From positions 23,952,093 through 24,016,092 of the forward strand of contig OZ021731.1 in assembly GCA_963978545.1 (NCBI GenBank): a stretch of 64,000 bases of DNA, given 5' to 3'. Under the pieces are notes generated by a model. The model was not told the origin of the DNA and searched no databases. It saw nothing but the letters and a program-made list of their open reading frames with translations. The first letter of the stretch is position 1, and the number at the start of each line of letters is the position of its first letter. Position numbers and translations under genes: made by a program. Positions 21,045 through 33,421 of this stretch are shown in pieces. The DNA is from Linyphia triangularis (taxonomy: Eukaryota; Arthropoda; Arachnida; Araneae; Linyphiidae).

Positions 21045-21659
21045 GACACCATTTTCGGTTTTCTTTTAGATTTTACGTTTATTCTTCTAACTGGTCTATT
21101 CTTCCATCGGTATCATATATTCTTGTTACATTCCTTGGTACTAAGAAAAGAAACATCATCAGGTTTTGTTTACGAGTATTTGGTTACGAGCCATTAAAAT
21201 ATAATTTCAACATAATAGAACATAAATAGAAAGATTACTTTCTAACTATTTTTAATGATATTAAAAAATCAGCAAATGTTTGCATGATAGTTGTTTCAGT
21301 AGGAAACAGACATCATCATCATCAGTTTTACAAAATTATATTTTCAAAAGAATATTTAAAATAGAATTATGAAATAAACCTTTTTTTAATTTCTATGAGA
21401 GATTGTTTGAGTTACGATAGGATTAAGCCTAACTTAGAATACTAAAAGTTTGAAATCAATACATTAATAACATGATACAACTTACCTGTAAAGTTTTCAA
21501 ACATGAAAGTCACTCCTTTATAGAATTATCCTTTCCACATTTCAGCTTGTTAATTAAATAAAAAAAGGGTAAAAAGAAACATTTTAGCTATCGATAAATT
21601 TCAATACCGTATGTACAATCTAGTTCATAGAAGAATTTGGTTACATTTTCATCTATCGC
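21045..21659. other. Intergenic DNA, no gene seen
   Basis: A+T-rich with a CATCATCATCATCAG run near 21310. A possible short open frame overlapping 20951-21229 shows no recognisable domain and runs across the dispersed repeat. Confidence 0.5.
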
Positions 21660-21782
21660 TTATCGACGAATAAGATAAGAGCGCCATCTGGTTGTACCAG
21701 GCCCGATATAAATATGTTTTTACATTTCGCGGCGGTCTCGCTGCCGCCAACCAGGGAAAGTTATTTTATGGCCGCCACCCTC
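21660..21782 (-). repeat. Mariner-type end fragment with a GGCCTGGTA site
   Basis: Read on the minus strand from 21782 it begins GAGGGTGGCGGCCATAAAAT, AACTTTCCCTGGTTGGCGGC. It resembles the terminal repeat of the 7157-8872 transposon and sits beside a TA. Further inward come GACCGCCGCGAAA, TATCGGGCCTGGTAC and AGATGGCGCTC. The last blocks align with the sequences flanking elements A and B, with GGCCTGGTA (21695-21703) at the position of their 9-bp repeat. This makes it an unoccupied relative of their insertion site. Confidence 0.6.
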
Positions 21783-23889
21783 TATAAGAATTCAAAGAAA
21801 TAAGATTATACATGATGAGTTTCTCTACTGTATATAAGTTGATAAATCCGTTTTTTAATGTAACTGTTTTAATATTTAAAAATATATATAGATAGAATAG
21901 AAAAATCCGAAGAAAATTTCAGCACTACAGTTTTTAAACTTTCCAATAGCTGTAATATTGGAAAATGGAAAAGGAGATAGATTTTGACATTTTATTAATG
22001 CTTACAAATATGTAGAAATTACAATTTTAAAGATTTAAATTAAATTATTTTTAAGGAGATTTTACACCCTTAAAAATTATTTCTTAATTCAAGCCTTTAA
22101 AATGAGAATTTTTACATATTTTTGAAGTATTACTAGGCAATAACTAAAGTTTATTTGAAACAAGTTCACAAAGTGATCTAAAATTTTAAAAATACTTTAA
22201 AAATGTACAAAAAAAAAAAAAAAAAAAAAAAAAATTATCTTTTTTCAATTTTTCAATATATTTTCCTGATTTTTTTTTTATATAAAAGTAGGGAAATTTC
22301 ATGATTTTGTATTGTATAAGATCCATTCCCATAAAAATATTACTATAAGAGAAAAATAATTTTTCCAAAAAAGACATGTTAAATGAGATGTAAGAGTGAA
22401 TAAATAAACTGTGTTCCAAATATTTTGACGATCCGATAAAAGTCGTAGGTAACTTCTTGAGAAAGATTACAAAACTAATATCTTCATTAATTATTTCGCA
22501 CACTACTTTCTTGTCACAACAAGAGATTATAATTAACCTCAATCAATTTCCAGCAAAATACTTAAAAAGGAAAGAACTGTTCCAAAATTTTAAATAAGAA
22601 ACATTTTCTGAGAACTATTCTCTTCCATTTCTTATTATGTCCTCAATAGGTTATTCTATAAAAAAATAAGTTAATATCTGTATGATTTTTGGGCCTATTT
22701 CAAACTGAACTATTTTTGTTGCAGATTTACTATGCATGTCAAATCCTACGAGGAGATACTTCACATGTAATGAAGATCCTTTTTCGATTAATTATTTTCC
22801 CTCTTAAACATGGATAAAACTTTTATATATTTAAATATAAAAAAAAGTTTCAATTTTATGAAAGATGTGCTTTTTATTAGAAAATTTGAGGAAAAACTTT
22901 TATAGATTAAATGACATTTATTGATATTTAATTGATGCAAAAAAATTTATTCCAGATCAATTCGTATCAGATAGTTCTTTTCTTATATTTTAAATAATCT
23001 TCTACTTTTAATTAATAGCATAACCACTTAAAATTTAAAAATAAAATAAATATATTAACTACTTAGTCCTATAATGTAACCTTTTTTTATTTCTTCTCTG
23101 TCTAGCTTCCATGTGGTCATATGCTGCGTGGAATAAAACTTTTAAACGAAGTGTAGCATATTGACTGTGAAAGACTGCATCTAACTTCTAGGGAAGTATT
23201 ATGCATAACATTCATGGACGAAGCCTGGAAGGCACACCCATTTGCACCCCCTGAATTTTGAAAATTCTGGGGGATAAATTCATCTCTTTGTGCCTTTTTT
23301 TTTTTTTTTTATTTAATTAGAATACAGATGCAACATAAGCTGTTACGATCAACTGGTTGTGCCCCTTATTTAATGACATGACTTTACATGATCATATTTA
23401 AAGCGAGTAAACAGTGACAGCAAAAGATAAGTTTGTAAATTTGCTTTGTATTTGAAAGACCAAGAAATAATTACTTCGGAAACAAAGGTAAGCTTTGATT
23501 TTGACATTTCAGAAATAAAAAATATTTTCCCATTTTCAATGCTTATCTATGCAAATATGTTCTAAATTTATATTGTTTACTATTTTCAAATCTAAAAATA
23601 TTTCTTCTACAGTGATGTCCAAAATACTGTTTAGATACAATAATTTAGATTTAGTATTTGAACCAATAGCAATAAGTTTATTCTGTGATTAAGATTCAAG
23701 ATTAGGATGTTTTCAGATTTTTATTCATTAATTATAATTAAAACGTTATAGATTTCCTTCGATTAAAATTTTTAAAAATTAAACCAATTAATTAGTTTAT
23801 GTCGTCATATATGATTGACGAAAAGATGTCTAGCACCCAATAAAATGGAATTGCACCCCTGTAAATAATCCTGCCAGGGCTCATGATAA
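21783..23889. other. A+T-rich intergenic DNA, no gene seen
   Basis: A 28-base A run (22207-22234) creates a poly-phenylalanine tail in a 118-codon minus-strand open frame (22186-22542) that I judge to be chance. A short hairpin with five C and five G in its arms lies near 23248-23274. No gene is supported. Confidence 0.5.
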
Positions 23890-24085
23890 GATAAATTTAA
23901 ATACGATTATTTAAATTGTTGAGATGTGTTAAGTTTTTTGAAAGTTAATTTCCATTCATGTGAACACTAAATTACTAATTTTGTCATGAGATTTGTTGTA
24001 ATTGGATATACTACCATTAACAATTTGGTGATATTTCGATTGTCAGTCCTTCCCTATTAAAGCTTGCAATAGGGAAGGTTGGGTT
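23890..24085 (+). repeat. Dispersed repeat, pair with 9540-9765
   Basis: Aligns in order with the copy at 9540-9765. At its end it carries an 11-bp perfect stem CCTTCCCTATT/AATAGGGAAGG with a 9-base loop (24048-24078), which is not conserved as a perfect stem in the other copy. Confidence 0.5.
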
Positions 24086-26117
24086 GGTGAAAGATCTGAT
24101 TGCGTTTTGAATTAACATATAAAATAGAAACTAAGGTAGAACATTTATAGCAAAGAAGGAAGAAATGGAAGACACATCCTCTATCTTAGGCAGCCACGGC
24201 GCAGTCTAATGGTTGCTACGCAGCTCTTCTGATTCGGAAATAACAATCAATTGTATATGACACGAAAACAGTACCTTGGCCTCTTGTTCTATGCAAGGGA
24301 GGGTCACGTTGCAGAGTAAGATGAGAGGCGTTAATAACCCTTTGGTTTAAAGATGGCAATCTTCCATACACTTAATGTAAAATAGCTAAGTGCCCATGAT
24401 GTCATTACAGGGTTCCACATTGGCAAGCTTATCACACTTTTCGGTTTCACTTGGCGATTGAATTTTATGCTTCCCAAGAAACTTTACATATATCAAAAAT
24501 ACAAATCTGCCTAGTTTTTTAAAATTTCACTTGACAAATTCAAACATTCAACCGAATTTCTGCTTATACTTTTAGTTAAAATATTTTAATACTTTTTGAA
24601 ATAATATTGCTAATATATATTTTGAACCACTATTACGAAGGTTCCGTCTTGCAATGAAATATTAATCCTATTATTTGAGTTGTATTTTTTACAATATATC
24701 CTGTAAATGTGATTTAGGATAGTGGGAAGAAGATTTATTGAACTTTCAGTAAGTTTTGGTAAGAAATATGAACATCAAGAATGAACCTTTTAATAGTGCA
24801 AAATCACAGAAACACATTCTAAAACAAAACGTTTTCGATGAAGATTCCGTGTATTCTTCGAAGCAGTACTTTTCCATTGGGTACCAAAAGATATTAAGTT
24901 ATTGAAAGCGCGAAATTAAATGATATGCAACCAAAAACCAATATTATTTAGCAAGACCTAGCTTAAAAGAATTTCTAACCAGCAGTAAACAATAAACTAA
25001 AGTAATGTTTATTGACCTTTAGGATTTTTTATAGGAAGGTTAGAACAAAATCTTCAGTTGTTTAAAATTGAAAATACTGAATCATTTAGCTACAATTCAT
25101 GAAATAAAAAACCGCAATGATAATTTAGATTTGCGACAAAATTCCAAAAAACACAATAAACACATAATTATGTATACTATATAACTGACAAGTGAAAAAC
25201 GTCTTTTTAAAGGGTGTCAAAAAATACGAAAAAAAAAAGAAGAAAAAAAAAAAAAAAAGGTTCTGTGAAGAAACTTCAAATATTTGACAAAAAACTATTT
25301 TGCGGAGTGAAGCAAAAAAATTTGAAGTTTGTAACAGTATGCAATGCATATAATTTACTTAATACTAGCATTTTTAAAAATGAGGATATATAAAAATTTC
25401 GAATTCTGTATTGCAAAGCTGTAAAAAAAAAAAAAAAAAAAAATATCTTTTTCTTATTCCCTTACTTTGATGGCGGATATCTAATTTGATTTTACTTGTG
25501 ATAAGCATGGATGCCAACTTTTCACTTTTATTAAGGGGGCGAGATTCAGTGGATAAATTTAATAGGGAGAGAGGGTGAAGAGGGGGTGGGGGGTGCTAAA
25601 GATTTTCGCACGCCACTTTTTCCTTACTTCCTTAATAATCATTTCACAAACTGTAGAAAAGTTATTTGAATCAAATTACCCCAGAAACATCTAATGGAAA
25701 CAAATAAAAGCACTAACCAGTTAATTCTTCCTTATAAAATAATGTATTACGATATCATGCATTATTTTAAGAGATGTGTGTTTACAGTGGGATAGGAATT
25801 TTTTTCTTTGGAGCATTACAAAAAGTCTTTTTTACGCAATATTTTATATTGAAATAGCAAATTTTTCCAGATTTTTGGAGTTGAAGCGAAATGGTACCTT
25901 ACCCTCCTCTGTTGGTGGAGCACGGGGGCAATCACCCTCTTCGCCCATTGTAGTTGGGTCTATGGCTAGGGGCCCTGTTCCCTGCTCGCTAAAACTCTCC
26001 TATCCCTAGAGAGGTTACGCAATACCAGTCTCCCTTTGCTCGCTTCAGTTCGTGAGGCCTAGTGAAAAGTAATTAATTAAAAGTAATTAAAATGAAATAA
26101 TTGTGAAAAGAATGCAC
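24086..26117. other. Intergenic DNA, no gene recognised
   Basis: Several A runs (25240-25258, 25423-25443). A less A+T-rich block at about 25885-26040 (GTACCTTACCCTCCTCTGTT, GGGGCCCTGTTCCCTGCTCG) may be part of another repeat, but no second copy is present here. No coding region is supported. Confidence 0.45.
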
Positions 26118-26703
26118 AAAACAGCAGTTAAAAACTTGACAACACAACTGCTCAAATCGCTGCTCAAGACAATGCAATACAGTTCGCTTTCGGAACTCTC
26201 TGAACGCTCACTGAGACTCAGTAATTCCAGTCAACTAATGAACTCAGCTAACAACTAACTCCATCACCCGCTCTCCTGAGCTTTTATAGGGGAGAAGAGC
26301 ATACGTGAAAATTCTAGAGATAGATATTTGGAGAACTTTCCAGATCGTAGTCGAAAAGTCCTATACATGTACATGGGGACCGAAAATTTCGCCAAATAGA
26401 CGCCAAGTTTGGCGACATTTGACGATTTCTCGCCAAATTTGGCGACAAAAATTAGTCGCCAAAACCGTCGCCAACTTGGCTCTATCTCGCCAATTTGGCA
26501 AGATTGCCATTACCGTAATGTTAAATGCCCCTCTCCTTAAAACTCGCCTCCCAGAGTTACCTGTGTAAAACTCGTTATCAAGCATCAAGACCCATATTGC
26601 AGGGAAGCCAAGCTCACGACGAACTATTGCACTGCCTTATGCGAAATGTACATAAATTTTACTATTTACAAAATTAACACTACGAAATATTTACAAATAT
26701 ACA
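26118..26703 (-). repeat. Promoter-bearing LTR-like repeat, copy 1
   Basis: Strong similarity to 35603-36186 over almost the whole length. Read on the minus strand, an upstream part contains eight CGCCAA or TTGGCG hexamers within about 115 bp (26389-26502). This is followed by CCCCTATAAAAGCTC, a good TATA box (26279-26293), and then a conserved downstream segment with GACTGGAATTACTGAG and GCATTGTCTTGAGC. Two dispersed copies with enhancer-like repeats, TATA box and transcribed-looking leader fit a solo LTR or other promoter-carrying repeat. I could not fix TG...CA ends or a target duplication. Confidence 0.6.
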
Positions 26704-26986
26704 AAAATTCGAAACAATATTATAATGTGCGATTCAAACTCATCGTAAATATTTAATCAATACTTTTATAAAATAGGTAATATTTCTTATAGATGATGGG
26801 AAAAATTAAATATGGCGAATTTTCGATCGGCAAATGCACAAATCACATTTCAAAAGATGTATTGTGATTGGATTGATTGTTGAATTGAGAAGACCATCCA
26901 TAAAGTACAGTTAGAGATTTATGATTGGATGTATGAAGTCATTGCCATTCTCCTCACAACATCCAAATTCGGGCGGCATGCAAAAG

Positions 26987-27257
26987 AATTGAAGACTAGA
27001 AATGGAAAATGACCTAAGTACCAAAAAAAAAAAAAAAAAAAAAAAAAATCTTTTTTTTTTACGGAAAAATGTCCTCAAGACCAAGCTAAACAAAGTTTAG
27101 AACGCCCGAAGTGCGAAATCCAGCAGCAATAGTTGAAATTCAATCTGGTACTTAGTCCATAGCCTTAAGTACCAATGCTGGTGATTTTCATTTTTCAGCT
27201 CTCTAGCAAAATTTACTTTTTTGGACTTAGGTCGTTTTCTATTTCTAGTCCTCAATT
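26987..27257. mobile_element. Small inverted-repeat element (MITE-like)
   Basis: Terminal repeats of about 35 bp: the left reads AATTGAAGACTAGAAATGGA and then AAATGACCTAAGTACC. The right, reversed, reads AATTGAGGACTAGAAATAGA and then AAACGACCTAAGTCC. A 27-base A run has expanded at 27021-27048, near the left end. No coding content. A target duplication was not clear. Confidence 0.6.
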
Positions 27258-30200
27258 ATGTAGCATTATGTAAATTTATTAAATCGGTATTAAATTAAAA
27301 AATTTAAATAGTATTTTTCAAATATTTAATTTCCACTAATAAAGTTTAACATTTTTTTATAAATGTATACTTTTAATGAGTGCAACCAATTTTAGGAACT
27401 ATTTGGCTAATAGAAGCGGTGCGGTGTACCGTACTAAGAAGTGCACTGTGTTGTATGATAAATGAGAATGTAACGATTGTTGGAGTCTCTTTTTCTGCAT
27501 AGAATTTCAGGAATCCCACTCAGATTTTACAATCAAGACACAACACAACAAATTGCACACTGTGGAAACAGTGTTTTAATCCTGATAATAAGTTTGTAAA
27601 TAAACTCATACTATTTGGTGGATATACTTTGAATTCTTCTGTTAGAAAATTTAAATATTCTAATTTGTGATATTGCTGTGACCGATTTAAATGTTGTCAA
27701 TATGAATAGAAAAGAAACAGTTTTTGATCCTATTATTTTAAATTAACTTTTCTCAGAAAATTTTTACCATTTGGACATTAATTTCAAGTCACTGAAGTTA
27801 GAAATGAAATTATATATGATCACTAAAAGTTATTTGTCTTTAACTTTTAGCTTTCTTGGATACTCGTATTAAACATAGGGTTCGGTAAGCCAATTTGCGT
27901 ATAACCTTTTCCTTAGAAATTTGCCAATCAATGGCACAGTTCATAACCGTAAAATGACAAGACTATTATTCTTCCAACATTGAGGAGGAGTTCAATTTGT
28001 TGTTCTTGGAATGGGCTTGATGTGCAATAATGAAGTGAATGATTATAATCACCCTTTAAGTAATTAAAATGCAATATTGTTCAAAAACGCAATTTGTAAA
28101 CAATTTTATTTTAACAAATTTAAAAAAAAATTATGTTTACAAATTTTATCGAATCGAATTCTCAGATATATACCACAATTTCTTTGGGAGTGATATTGCA
28201 CCAAATGACAACACTTGTGTCCAATGGTAACACACGCCTTAAAAAAAAAAAGGGGGGGGGGGGGAATTCGCTATAATTTTTTAATTCCATTAGCCAATCA
28301 CAATGCGAGTTTCAATTAATCGCGCGCAAAAAAATTAACTATGACGCCTGTAACGATGTCCCGCTTAACATCTTTTTCAAACGGGAGAGGTCCAATCCAT
28401 TCGCGCGACTCATCACGGATTCTCGTCACTATCCGCTTACGTGACAAGAAACACGGAAGAAAAATTTTCTCCTAAGACACTCATTGTTGGTGCGTCTTTG
28501 CAAGACGTGAAGAGAGGGCAAATTGAATACGCTGAGCCTCAAAAGAAAATTTTAATTCAAATAATTAAGTGGGAGAGTGCTGAGCATCAGGAAATAAAAC
28601 TATTGATTGCAGATGACTATTTTACATGAGGCTCTGTTTGAAACAAAAGGTTACTTTCAGTGGCCATCGAAATTAGAATATTTAATGCCACCAGTTTTTT
28701 AGAAACACTGTTAGAACAAATTACTGGGCATAAAATACTTCCTAGGAACGTCCGACAAAACTTCTTTCGATTTAGAGAGAAATACTTAAAGTTATGAATT
28801 GAACAGAAAATATCTATCAGTGTTCAGCCAGATTTTGAACCCTTGAATTTTCCTAAAAGGTTTGTCCTTATATTTACTATACCCTTTCAGCGCGTTTAGA
28901 TTGGCCTACTGAAAAACGTAACATGTTATTTTTTAAAAATTTGAATAGAAAAACACAATCAGGAGGTGATTTATTGCGTAGGTGTTTGCATAAAATAAAA
29001 TACGATAAATTCTTACGGATACACTTTGTATTACAGAATGCCTGAACTAAATAATTTTGAATCTGAAAACAGAATTTAAATCACAACTTAAATTAAAAAA
29101 GTATTGTATTATAAATAAAACTGTTGAATTCTTTATTAACCAACCGTTCAACATGTATTCAAGTTGACTGTAAGTGAATAGTATTGACTTTCGAGGTCAT
29201 GTAATCGTAATGTTTTCAGAGTGCAGTAATTCCAGGGCAAATGTGATATCTGAATCAATATTTCATTACGTTTAAGAATCTAAATAATTTTTAAACTAAG
29301 ACATATTACTTTTCTGGCAGAGAAAACAAAAAAACTTCGAAACGTTAACTTTGCAACCTTATACATACATTGTTTTAATAATTTTATGTGGTAGATCGTT
29401 AACACATTAAAGTCGACTTTGAAATAAACATTAATTGTTTTTAACTTTTACCTTGTTTATTTAGTTCTAGAAAAAAAATATTTATAGATTTTTCTACAAA
29501 TAAGTGTGACAATATTCGGATTCTTTAAAAATCCGGATTTGAGATGGTGGCCTACTGAAATACGTTCAATTTCCGGAATCATCTGAAATTTCGTCCTACT
29601 TCCAATCCATACTCCAGGTTTTAAAAAAAAAACCAAAATCTTGTTTCATAATTATGTAGAAACATCTATTACTACGTGTTCAAAATATTATTATAACTTA
29701 TTTCTATAATTTACTTATGCTGTTATCGAGGTAGGTGTGGATATAAGATCATTGCTGTCTATAGCCAAATCGCCGTATGAAATCCTTCTTTTGGTAATAC
29801 CTATCTGGAATAAGAGAAGCAATCGTGTAAGAAACGGTAAAAAGAATTCAGTAGTTGTCAGCGAAGAACTTTTAGCTAACGAAAACATGTTTTTCTCATC
29901 AAACTTTTCCAATTCGAAAAAAAGAAGGAAAAAAAAAATTGTTTTGCTTGTGATTTAATTCTGTGAATGTGTCACCACTAACAAATTAAATGTTTTAAAA
30001 TATTTTTAATATTTATTCGAATTTTTTGAAACCTTTTGTATCTCATACAACACTAATAGCGGTGATCATCGGCACATTAATAGTACATTAATAATAGTCA
30101 GTGAAAGAGGAAAGTAATGCGTAGTCTAAATTTGCGATAGACAGTAATCATGTTACTTATTTATAGTTGTTATTTATCTATTATTTTTAGTTTTCCCAAT

Positions 30201-30480
30201 GTTATGACTTAACCATTAAAAGCATGAAATTTTATTTTCAATAAATAAAATTTGAAATCAACTAAGAAATGGGTGTAGCTAAAGAGAAAATAATAATAAA
30301 AAAAAAAACATAAGGATTTTGCATATTGATGTAGTTTTACATCACAAAAAAAGCTGCATTTTCCTCGCATAAATTTATCAGTATATGCAAAAATATAAAT
30401 ATAATTCATTACTCTACCTTGTTTTTACCAGAAAACAATTTTTCCTGTGTGTTTTTATTACTTTTTATATAAATTATCGT
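27258..30480. other. A+T-rich intergenic DNA with unexplained short frames
   Basis: Two short open frames could not be assigned. One is 28441-28629, containing LIVGASLQDVKRGQIEYAEP; it opens at a GTG, so it would need to be an internal exon. The other is 29737-29958, containing SPYEILLLVIPIWNKRSNRV. Neither shows a family I know, and neither has clear splice sites. A run of A then G lies near 28241-28264. Confidence 0.4.
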
Positions 30481-33421
30481 AATTCGTAACACCCGCCGAA
30501 ATGAAATTGTACTCAGACAACAGCGCCCCCAACAATAAAAATTGTCGCAGATAAAGAAATAAACTGTCAAAGATTATAGTTGCGTTCGAAAACGATAAAA
30601 TAGTTTCGGTAAAATTAAAATAAAAACACTATGCAAAGGTTACTACATAAAGAGATCTACATTCTACGCATTTAAGGAATGTATCAAATTGGCAACAATA
30701 TGCATTTAAGGATTAATCTAACTACAAAAAATTACTTTTATGCTTTTTTCAGGTGTCTGCAAATTATGACTCGCTTTTACTATTAAATATGAGGAGAAAA
30801 TAAAAAATTACCTCATTTAATATATAATTATTAATCATATAATTTTATTTAATATATAATTGTAAAGCCTAATTCTATACTTGTTTTTTAATTGAAGATA
30901 GGATAGAAGTTCAACAATAGCCGGTAAAATGCTAGCTAAAGCGCGATGGGATGACGGCAAGTTGGTTTATTAGTATTCCGTAAAAGCGACCTTTTAGTGA
31001 CAGTAACAACCCCAAAATTTGATATAAAGCATTGTCATCGACATTGAATCTATCTGACAAGTTTCAGCCCGATTGGATATCGGCAAGGGGATTAATTAAG
31101 CGTCAGTAGATTTGCTTCCCATCGACAAAATCGAAGTTAATAAGAAGGATTTAATAAGTTATAATTCTGATAACATTTGTGATCTGTCAATTCTAAATTT
31201 CTGCTCTTTGAAACTTAACAGTTACTTGCTACCATCTCAATTTCTTACCGTTTATGAAAATTTTAAAAAATTGTTATTCCTATATTTTCAGATGCTAAAT
31301 TTAGACTCAACGTTTAATAAATTTTGGGATTACACATGGTTAACTTTGTTCGCAATTCAAATGTAATGCAAACTTTTAAAATGCACTGTTAAGAGCAATG
31401 GCAAATATATTTATATGTATATTAAAGTTTTCATTTAAGAAACTGGTGTTTAGAGAAAAAAAAACTATACAGTTCGTATTAAAATTTATTTTTCAAAACA
31501 TCATTTTTATTTCAGTTAATCTCACTATAAAAAATTAAATATTTATCTTTTTATTTAACGGAATAATTAGTATTTATTGGATTTTCTCTATGCTCCCTGC
31601 CGTCTTTAGCATCTGCAACGTACGGTGAAATGATTGCAAATCATATTGTTTGAAATGGGTTGAAATTCTAGCAGGAAAAAACTCATGTTTAAAGTAAATT
31701 TATTTATATTTATATATTTATTTGTATATTTTCAAAACTTGGTATTAACTGAAAAGTTTAAACATTACTTTAAATTAGTTTTTTTTTTTATTAGGGAGTG
31801 GTTTATGGTACAAATGGAGGCAAAGCATAATATTGATATCGAATGGATATCTAGTCGAGAAAAAACCGTTCACGAACACACTTAATAAAGATATGTGCTT
31901 GCAGAATTCATTGTTTATGTATTGAAAAAGTTGTAATAAACTAGATTTTCCTCACTGGAAAATTTGGTTACTAAATAAATTTATTTTAAATGTGTTATTC
32001 GTATTAATAATTGCCAGTTAAGTTTTACAAAGGATGTGAATACAAAGAAAAAACATACATTGCTTTATAAAAACCAAGTGCAAAAACTCTAAAAAGCTTT
32101 AGTCTTTAAAAGCCTTAAAGTCTCTGGCTGTTTTTTGGCGAAAAAGCAACCAGGGAAACTCTGCTGGATTTCTTAAGAAATGCTCTGTGCCATTTCGCAT
32201 TGTTCATGAATATTATCATTAAATTATTTTATCGAATGTCACGCTTTAAGGAAAATTGTCTTATGCTGAGTCATGAGTTCGGTCCAACATCTTGATAAAG
32301 TTTATGTTTACATACCACGTAAATAAAATAAAAAATAAAAACTTTATAAAAGAATATGTAGAATGTTCCAAACTTTGAAGATAGTTCACGAAGATTTGAG
32401 AGAAGGGCTGTTTGTACAGAAATACATGGGGGGGAATCAGGATTTCTTAAAAAAAAAAATTTACATCAATACATGGTACGGTTGAGTGAGGTTCTGGTTA
32501 ATTTGCAATAGGAAAAGCATGTGTGTAGACTGTGGACTCTTATTATTTTAGATTGTGATGAGGAGAGCCATCTGTTGATGAAAAAGCAAAATGTTTTTCA
32601 CTTTCTGTTGCAAAAAATACAGGTTTCAAAAAGAGACAGGAAAAAAAAAAATTATGTGAAAATTACAAACTCTTAAATGTTAGTGAATTATCTATTTTTT
32701 AAATGCATTGTTACTTTTGGACCACCTTTCAGTAAATAAATTAAAAAACACAAAGTCATTTAAATAAACTTATTGTTTTAATGAATATAAGAACTTGTTT
32801 GAACACCTTTTCCATCAACTCAATAAAACACCTTTTCGGTATGCATATTCCAGAGTCCGTTTCCTGCTCATGTTGTATAAATAAACGACAAACGCATAAA
32901 TAACGATCAATTTCCAGAATGTCTTCTCAACCTTTAATCTAACGCAATTTCTTGAACAGCGATTTGATTGATGAAAGTTTTATTAATATCCGTTTGTCGT
33001 CGTGGTGTGGGTCATGAATTATTATCAACTCCGTTTTCAGGGTAACCTGCCATTTAAAATAATTATACCAAAAGGATGCTGAGTAACTGAAATTCAGTAA
33101 GGGTTTTAGTTGATTGGTTTCTAAAGCAAAATAAAATTTTCTTGTTGAGGTATTGACTTACAAGGCGTACAAGGTAATACAATGATATACCAAATAAAAA
33201 AAGTACTGTTTCAGAGGAATTTTTTTTTTTTAAATACAGTGGTTTTAAATTGTGAATTTGAACAGAATACGAACGAAAAATAGGTATTAACTGATATTTA
33301 TTAAGCGATCTAAATTATCGTATCTTCCCTCAGTAGTTAGTAACAGTTGTATGAAATACTTTGCACCATATACAAATGCAAATTTTAAGACCAACAACAG
33401 GGTTGGCCGAGTAAATATATA
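30481..33421. other. A+T-rich intergenic DNA, no gene recognised
   Basis: A less A+T-rich block at about 30930-31120 (TCTGACAAGTTTCAGCCCGA, TTGGATATCGGCAAGGGG) has the look of a dispersed repeat tail, but there is no second copy here. Other short open frames are low complexity or chance. Confidence 0.45.

Noticed and set aside
22186..22542. 118-codon minus-strand open frame
   Set aside because: Ends in a poly-Phe run from an A28 tract, has no known motif and lies in very A+T-rich DNA.
24180..24330. Possible SINE starting GGCGCAGTCTAATGGTTGCT
   Set aside because: A-box-like words only; no B box and no second copy found.
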